NCBI GenBank assembly: GCA_964550165.1
Contig: CAZJYC010000004.1
Span: forward strand, 8,837 to 72,836
Source of the DNA: CAZJYC01 sp964550165
GTDB taxonomy: Bacteria; Acidobacteriota; Aminicenantia; Aminicenantales; Aminicenantaceae
DNA: 64,000 bases
Direction of reading: 5' to 3'
Shown here: positions 59,437 to 64,000 of the stretch, in pieces
Position numbering within the stretch: position 1 is the stretch's first letter
Layout: the number at the start of each line of letters is the position of its first letter
Translations under genes and position numbers: made by a program
Notes under the pieces: generated by a model
Told to the model about the DNA's origin: nothing
The model's database searches: none
Seen by the model: the letters and a program-made list of their open reading frames with translations, nothing else

Positions 59437-61266
59437 TCATTTTGTTCTAATGTCCCGTGACTTGGTGAGAATCCTGCGGATACGTTCCATGTCAAATTTC
59501 TCTGTGCGGTCATAAAAATAGACTCCGTTCTGCTCCTGCTCGATATCGGTTAGTTGGGTATAGCAAAACCCGCAGATATGATCCAGGCTCAGGATGACAT
59601 CGGTCAGGGCCTCAAGCCTCTCGTAAAACTCTTCTATCGTTTTCGGTTCCTCTCCGTAGCCCCAGGAATCAGCGGCATATTGCCTTTCAGCACTCGGTAT
59701 CCATTTAATTCCGCCGTATTCATCGATCAAGTAAGGCTGACCTTGATAATCGCAGCTTTTCTCCGGATGGAGGCACCAGACAGGCTTGCCTTCAGAGGGC
59801 GTGAGCAATTCCCTTAGTTTCTGAGGATTCTGTTCGTAGCTGTGTTCTGTCCAGAGGTCTGTCCTCACATGGATACCTCCGCTCGAATCGTTCACCGGAC
59901 GGGCTGGGTCGAGGTTCTTCGTCAATTCATAAACGTTGGCGATCAGACGCCCGAGCGCCTCTCCCCCACTCCAGGCTTCGTTGAAAGGGGTCCAGGCAAC
60001 GATCGAGGGATGGTTTCTGTCCCGGACAACGACCTCTTCCCATTCGGTGAGAAAATTTCTGGCTGCTACCCCATTCGATGTATCGATGCCCCAGCTCGAA
60101 GATTCTCCCCAGGTCAAATACCCCAGCCGATCCGCCCAATAATGAAACCGCTCCTCGAAGACTTTCTGGTGCAAACGGGCTCCGTTAAAGCCGGCCTGGA
60201 GCGAAAGCTCTATGTCCCTTTTCAGGGCCTCGTCGCTGGGAGCTGTCCAGATCCCATCCGGGTAAAAGCCCTGGTCGAGCACAAGCCGCAGATAATAAGG
60301 GCTGTTATTCAGAAAAATGCGGTTGCCTTCGATGTGAACTTTGCGCAATCCCGCATAGCTTTCCACTCTATCCACAACCTTTCCGGCTGTGTCCACGACT
60401 TCAAAGACCAAATCGTAGAGGAAAGGGTCTTCAGGCGACCAGACCTTTGGCTTCTTGAGAGGCAGGACGCAGGCCGCATTGTTGCTGGCAACAGCCTCAG
60501 AGGAGCTCACCTTTTTCGAGCCGTCTTTGACAGTGGCCCGGAATTTCAACCCATCTTTCAAACCATATAAGCGCGGCAGGACATAAAACCTTTTCTGGTC
60601 AAGATCAGGAATGACCTGACAGGAGGACAGGCCATATTTTGAGACAGGCTCCATCCAGACCGTCTGCCAGATTCCGGTTGTCCGGGTGTAGTGGCATCCC
60701 CGCGAGCCATAATCCGGACATTGCTTTCCAGAAGGCTGAATCCCTGAGCGCAGTTCATCGCGGACATAGACAACAAGATTGTGCGTCCCACCCGCCTTCA
60801 CAAACCTCGTGATATCAAACGCAAAAGAGGAAGTGCCTCCCCAGTGCTTGCCGGCCGACTTGCCGTCGATAAAGGCTTCCGTCTCATAGTCCACAGCCCC
60901 AAAATGAAGAAGGACATTCTTTCCTTCCCAGTCCAGAGGAACGGCGATAGTCCGCTGGTACCACAGGGCGTTAATAAAATCCTTGTGATTGACGCCTGAT
61001 AAAGGACTCTCCGGGCAGAAGGGAACGATTATTTCTGCGTCAAACCCAGAGCTTTTGGCAAAGCCTCTTTCTTGGCCTGAATTGCCGAAATCAAAGGCAT
61101 AAGTCCATTTTCCGTTGAGATTCATCCATTGGGGCCGTACAAACTGAGGACGGGGATATTCCGGCCTTGGAATAATGACCTCTTGACCTCCTAAGGCTTT
61201 CTCGCCCGATAATTCCATAAAGAAAACCCAGGCGAGACCCAAAACCAAGATTAAAATTCTTTTCAT
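59437..61266 (-). CDS. Exported glycoside hydrolase family 2 enzyme
   Basis: 609 residues from ATG 61266 (AGAGG upstream; an ATG 18 bases earlier is possible). Signal peptide to about KALGG. A sugar-binding domain (WMNLNGKWTYAFDF, VPFCPESPLSG), an Ig-like domain and a TIM barrel are present; acid/base Glu is in WTPFNEAWSG and nucleophile Glu in LIDEYGG. Family 2 covers beta-galactosidases, glucuronidases and mannosidases; substrate is not evident. 99 bp after the GH29 gene. Confidence 0.93.
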   Translation of the reverse strand: MKRILILVLGLAWVFFMELSGEKALGGQEVIIPRPEYPRPQFVRPQWMNLNGKWTYAFDFGNSGQERGFAKSSGFDAEIIVPFCPESPLSGVNHKDFINALWYQRTIAVPLDWEGKNVLLHFGAVDYETEAFIDGKSAGKHWGGTSSFAFDITRFVKAGGTHNLVVYVRDELRSGIQPSGKQCPDYGSRGCHYTRTTGIWQTVWMEPVSKYGLSSCQVIPDLDQKRFYVLPRLYGLKDGLKFRATVKDGSKKVSSSEAVASNNAACVLPLKKPKVWSPEDPFLYDLVFEVVDTAGKVVDRVESYAGLRKVHIEGNRIFLNNSPYYLRLVLDQGFYPDGIWTAPSDEALKRDIELSLQAGFNGARLHQKVFEERFHYWADRLGYLTWGESSSWGIDTSNGVAARNFLTEWEEVVVRDRNHPSIVAWTPFNEAWSGGEALGRLIANVYELTKNLDPARPVNDSSGGIHVRTDLWTEHSYEQNPQKLRELLTPSEGKPVWCLHPEKSCDYQGQPYLIDEYGGIKWIPSAERQYAADSWGYGEEPKTIEEFYERLEALTDVILSLDHICGFCYTQLTDIEQEQNGVYFYDRTEKFDMERIRRILTKSRDIRTK

Positions 61267-61365
61267 GGCTTGACCTCTTTTCATTCTGGATTCATCTTCA
61301 GGAAAATGCTTCGCAAAAATAAATAAAAAAAAGTAGCCGGAAAACTCCTGGAAATCGTATCGGTC

Positions 61366-63468
61366 CTATTTTTCCCTGGCATGGAATAACGACGAGCCGG
61401 GGATAGTTCGTTTGCTGGTGCCGGGTCCGGAGAAAGAGACATCGAGCTCGATACCGCCGCTGAGCTGAAAAAACTCGACAACAATCGGGTGGAAACCCGC
61501 TTGAAGGGCAATCAGTCCTGAAACAAGAGTCGGCCCGTGCAAGGCGTCATTATCCACGACCACCTCATCACCGATGAGCAAGCGGCTGCCGTCGTCAGAA
61601 GTCAGGTAAAATTTATAAACTCCATCTTTGGGCACCTGGACAAATCCTTCGAACCTGAGAGCAAAATCCTCGTTCTGTTTTCTGGGGCTGAGGTCAAAAG
61701 TGCTGACCTCGCCCGAAGCCACGGGTTCGAGCGCAGCAAAATCCGGAAGCTTGCTCCATTTTCCCTGGTAATAGGCAAAAACTAAGCCAAGTGCCATCCC
61801 AAAATCTTTTTCCGAAGGTCTTGGCAAAACTTTCTCGAAAGTTTTCTCAGCAACGCTGCTAATGGCCTGGCCGCTGCGGAATATCTGGCACTTCAGAGTT
61901 GTCGTTTGCTTCAAGATTAAGGGCTTTTGGTAAAGGAACGAATCTTTAGTCGGGTTACTGCTGTCGAGAGTATAACGGATTTCAACATGATCGAGATTGC
62001 TCACCAGCCGGACTTCATGACTGTTGCAGAAAATGTCGCTCTCAGCGAGGATGACCGGTCTCCTGACAACTTCCGGCTTTTCTCTGAATTCAAGCACGAT
62101 TACAGAATCGATCGGGTCCGGGGCTTCCGGGTGCACAAAGACAATGGCTGAGCCATTCTCGTATCCAATCCTTAATTTCGTTTCAGGGTTTGCCAAAAAA
62201 TAGGCAGATTCTGCCTGACTGACAAGGCCGGGCACAACGAGTTTTCCGTCATCTGGCCAGTCAAACACATGCAGGAATAGCTTTTTCGGCTTGGTTGTGC
62301 TCCGTCCCCAATCCAGTTTCTCAAAAAGACTGGCTGAAGTCCCGTAAATACTCTCGCCGTTGACATCCAGCCATTGTCCTATGGCCCTCAGAAGCTCGAC
62401 GCAAGGCTGAGGAAAAAGGCCTTCGGCTGTCGGCCCGACGTTAAGCAGAAAGTTCCCGCCTTTGCTGACAATATCGACCAGCTTGCGGATAAGGTCTTCC
62501 GTCGATTTCCAGTTCTGGTCGAATCTGTTGTAACCCCAATGGTCATTCATGGTCATGCAGGTTTCCCAGTCATACCCAAGACCTGTGGCAGGGATTTCCT
62601 GCTCGGGCGTTCCGAAATCTCCGGCAGATGTCTGGGGGTCAAAGGTTCCAGCCATGCCTGCCCGCCCCTTCCCTACCCTGTTATTTACGATGATTCCGGG
62701 CTGAAGCGAGCGGACGTATTTGTAAAGCGCATTGCCTTTCTCATAATCCCAGGTGCTTTCCCACTCGCCGTCAAACCAGAGGACTCCGATTTGACCATAA
62801 TTTCCAACAAGTTCCCTGAGTTGACCTTTCATATGTTCGATATAGCGGTCGAAGTCCGCTCCTTCGGCGGAACGGTCTTCCCAATTTCTGCGGGGGAGAT
62901 AATCCGGATGATGCCAGTCCATGATCGAGTGGTACCAGCAAATTTTTATCCCCTGCTTGTGACACTCTTCTGAAAGTTCTTTCAGGATGTCTCGCCTGAA
63001 GGGAGTGGCATCGACAACATCATAATCCGTGAGCCTGGAGTCGAAAAGGCAGAAGCCGTCATGATGTTTGCTGGTGATGACGATATACTTCATGCCGGCT
63101 TCTTTGGCGGTTTTGACCCACTGCCTGGCATCGAACTTCACTGGATTGAACCGGAGAGAAAACTTCTCATACTCCCTCACGGGAATCCGGGCTGTGGTCA
63201 GAATCCATTCGGCATGATTTGTCTCTCCTTTCCATTCGCCGGCAGGAATGGCGTACAGGCCCCAGTGGATGAAGAGACCGAATCGCGCCTCACGCCACCA
63301 CGCCATCCGCTCATCCCTCTGGGCTTTTGTCTCCGGGACAATTCCCAGTTGCTCACTCCCAGCCGGCGCCCCCTTCTTTTCTTTCCGAGCGCAGGAGACA
63401 AGGCCCGTCACCAAGCAGATGAAAAGCCAGTGACTGATTAAGCCGATGATGAAATACTTTCTTCTCAT
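61366..63468 (-). CDS. Lipoprotein alpha-L-fucosidase (GH29) with C-terminal CHB_HEX-like and PA14-like domains
   Basis: 700 residues. Lipobox LVSC with Cys26. The catalytic barrel contains EARFGLFIHWG-type sequence, YIVITSKHHDGFCLFDS and the nucleophile Asp233 in WFDGEW. Residues about 470-545 look like a chitobiase/hexosaminidase C-terminal domain (HVEIRYTLDSSNPTKDS) and about 570-700 like PA14 (GVYKFYLTSDDGSRLLIGD), a carbohydrate-binding module. It removes alpha-L-fucose. First gene of the glycan cluster. Confidence 0.94.
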   Translation of the reverse strand: MRRKYFIIGLISHWLFICLVTGLVSCARKEKKGAPAGSEQLGIVPETKAQRDERMAWWREARFGLFIHWGLYAIPAGEWKGETNHAEWILTTARIPVREYEKFSLRFNPVKFDARQWVKTAKEAGMKYIVITSKHHDGFCLFDSRLTDYDVVDATPFRRDILKELSEECHKQGIKICWYHSIMDWHHPDYLPRRNWEDRSAEGADFDRYIEHMKGQLRELVGNYGQIGVLWFDGEWESTWDYEKGNALYKYVRSLQPGIIVNNRVGKGRAGMAGTFDPQTSAGDFGTPEQEIPATGLGYDWETCMTMNDHWGYNRFDQNWKSTEDLIRKLVDIVSKGGNFLLNVGPTAEGLFPQPCVELLRAIGQWLDVNGESIYGTSASLFEKLDWGRSTTKPKKLFLHVFDWPDDGKLVVPGLVSQAESAYFLANPETKLRIGYENGSAIVFVHPEAPDPIDSVIVLEFREKPEVVRRPVILAESDIFCNSHEVRLVSNLDHVEIRYTLDSSNPTKDSFLYQKPLILKQTTTLKCQIFRSGQAISSVAEKTFEKVLPRPSEKDFGMALGLVFAYYQGKWSKLPDFAALEPVASGEVSTFDLSPRKQNEDFALRFEGFVQVPKDGVYKFYLTSDDGSRLLIGDEVVVDNDALHGPTLVSGLIALQAGFHPIVVEFFQLSGGIELDVSFSGPGTSKRTIPGSSLFHAREK

Positions 63469-63589
63469 GGAATTCCCCTCCTTCTTATCGAGTCAAAACT
63501 CGCTTTTCAGGATAAAAAATAGCGTTGAATAACTTCATTTAGCCAGATTGTCAGAATCTATTTACTATCACTGTCAGCAATATGTGTCA

Positions 63590-64000
63590 AACAGAGGATC
63601 CCATTGTAATCATCCCAAATTCCTTGATTCGAAGGGATTTTGGGAATAGACGTAGCGACCATTGAGGATTTAGCCTTCGGAGTTCGCTCTTTAAAAGATT
63701 CCAAGCGGAGGCTAAGCGGTGAAAAAACCGTTTGAAGGCTGAGCGGGCAAGGTTCCTCGACCAAAGGGAGAGGAGAGCGAAGCCTGAAACCGAGCGGGAT
63801 TTGCTGATTTGTGGCTTGCCACAAATCAGAAGGGGGAGCCGAGGGGGTGTGTCCCCTCGGTCGCAGGGCGGGCAAATGCCCGCCCGAGAAGGGGAGGCAG
63901 GGAGCCCAATGGAATTGGGCGACCGTCGGAAGGGGGAAAGCGAATCTTTTCCCCCTCCGAGGTAACGATGGGGCAAAGCCCGCGTGTTTTCGAACCGCTT
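63590..64000 (-). repeat. Dispersed palindromic intergenic repeat, long copy 6, cut by window end
   Basis: Left flank (ATCATCCCAAATTCCTTGAT, CGAAGGGATTTTGGGAAT) is the reverse complement of copy 2's right flank; GCGACCATTGAGGATTTAGC and GAGGCTAAGCGGTG match copy 4. A module with GGTTCCTCGACC and GAGAGGAGAGCGAAGCC is the reverse complement of the middle of copy 4. The last bases (GCGTGTTTTCGAACCGCTT) match copy 4 just before its right arm, so the element continues outside. Confidence 0.85.
63804..63981. repeat. Tandem array of six perfect or near-perfect hairpins
   Basis: Consecutive stem-loops: 63804-63829 (11 bp, loop CTTG), 63839-63860 (8 bp), 63866-63885 (9 bp), 63904-63920 (7 bp), 63927-63959 (12 bp with one bulge), 63971-63981 (4 bp). 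They replace the single hairpin at the same place in copy 4 of the repeat. Confidence 0.8.

Noticed and set aside
1..64000. CRISPR array
   Set aside because: No short regularly spaced direct repeats and no cas genes were seen; the repeats present are long and dispersed.

Overview
The window looks like a chromosomal segment of a Gram-negative, heterotrophic, uncultivated-type bacterium. Evidence includes a TonB-dependent receptor, lipoproteins with clear lipoboxes, Tat-exported sulfatase and oxidoreductase, NamZ-type muramidase, secreted S9 peptidase, sulfatase plus GH2 and GH29 enzymes, and both HrcA and HspR. The mix fits Candidatus Aminicenantes (OP8) or a related Acidobacteriota-like lineage. 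That placement is inference from gene content, not from a marker tree.

Layout. 1-3.95 kb: a tightly coupled operon dnaK(3' part)-dnaJ-hspR-sigma factor-DnaC-like ATPase. 4.04-4.46 kb: a tRNA-Asn gene split by a cyanobacterial-type (IC3) group I intron that keeps the stump of an HNH endonuclease in its P1 loop. 4.8-8.7 kb: poorly known secreted or envelope proteins in AT-rich DNA. 8.7-10.5 kb: namZ and sixA. 10.6-13.6 kb (minus): a secreted protein, Tat-type aldo/keto reductase with [4Fe-4S] motifs, and metallo-hydrolase. 14.1-16.4 kb: DsrC, a DsrM/TmcC-like membrane protein and an HdrD/DsrK/TmcB-like iron-sulfur protein, without DsrAB, followed convergently by a SufS-like aminotransferase. 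17.8-20.8 kb: D-aminoacylase lipoprotein, cupin, alpha/alpha-toroid protein. 21.4-26.9 kb: folK, TonB-dependent receptor, a stump of a VPS10/BNR-type gene and an S9 peptidase. 26.9-28.7 kb (minus): cysS and yraN. 29.1-32.6 kb: lysine-ketoglutarate reductase and saccharopine dehydrogenase as two separate genes (the eukaryotic AASS fusion, split), then a Memo-family gene. 32.9-39.0 kb: hrcA-grpE-dnaK(lidless)-dnaJ-rsmE-Ser/Thr kinase. 39.3-44.8 kb: ilvE, pilT, alaS, lytic transglycosylase. 44.8-46.8 kb (minus): DUF2085 protein, membrane protein, and a lipid kinase interrupted by an in-frame TAG. 47.4-54.8 kb: pseudo-protease/TPR protein, tRNA-Leu, tig, lon, rho. 54.9-57.2 kb (minus): parA-parB with an upstream palindrome, and a broken SGNH hydrolase. 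57.6-63.5 kb (minus): sulfatase, GH2 and GH29 enzymes, probably for sulfated fucose-containing glycans.

The most striking non-coding feature is a family of long, palindromic, intergenic repeats, six copies in both orientations (21.9, 28.8, 39.0, 46.9, 59.2 and 63.6 kb). The outer stems differ in sequence between copies but remain self-complementary. The last copy carries a run of six consecutive hairpins.

Functional themes: two separately regulated Hsp70 systems; protein and peptide use (D-aminoacylase, S9 peptidase, lysine catabolism through saccharopine); peptidoglycan and glycan salvage (NamZ, lytic transglycosylase, GH29/GH2/sulfatase); and a sulfur-relay redox module around DsrC.
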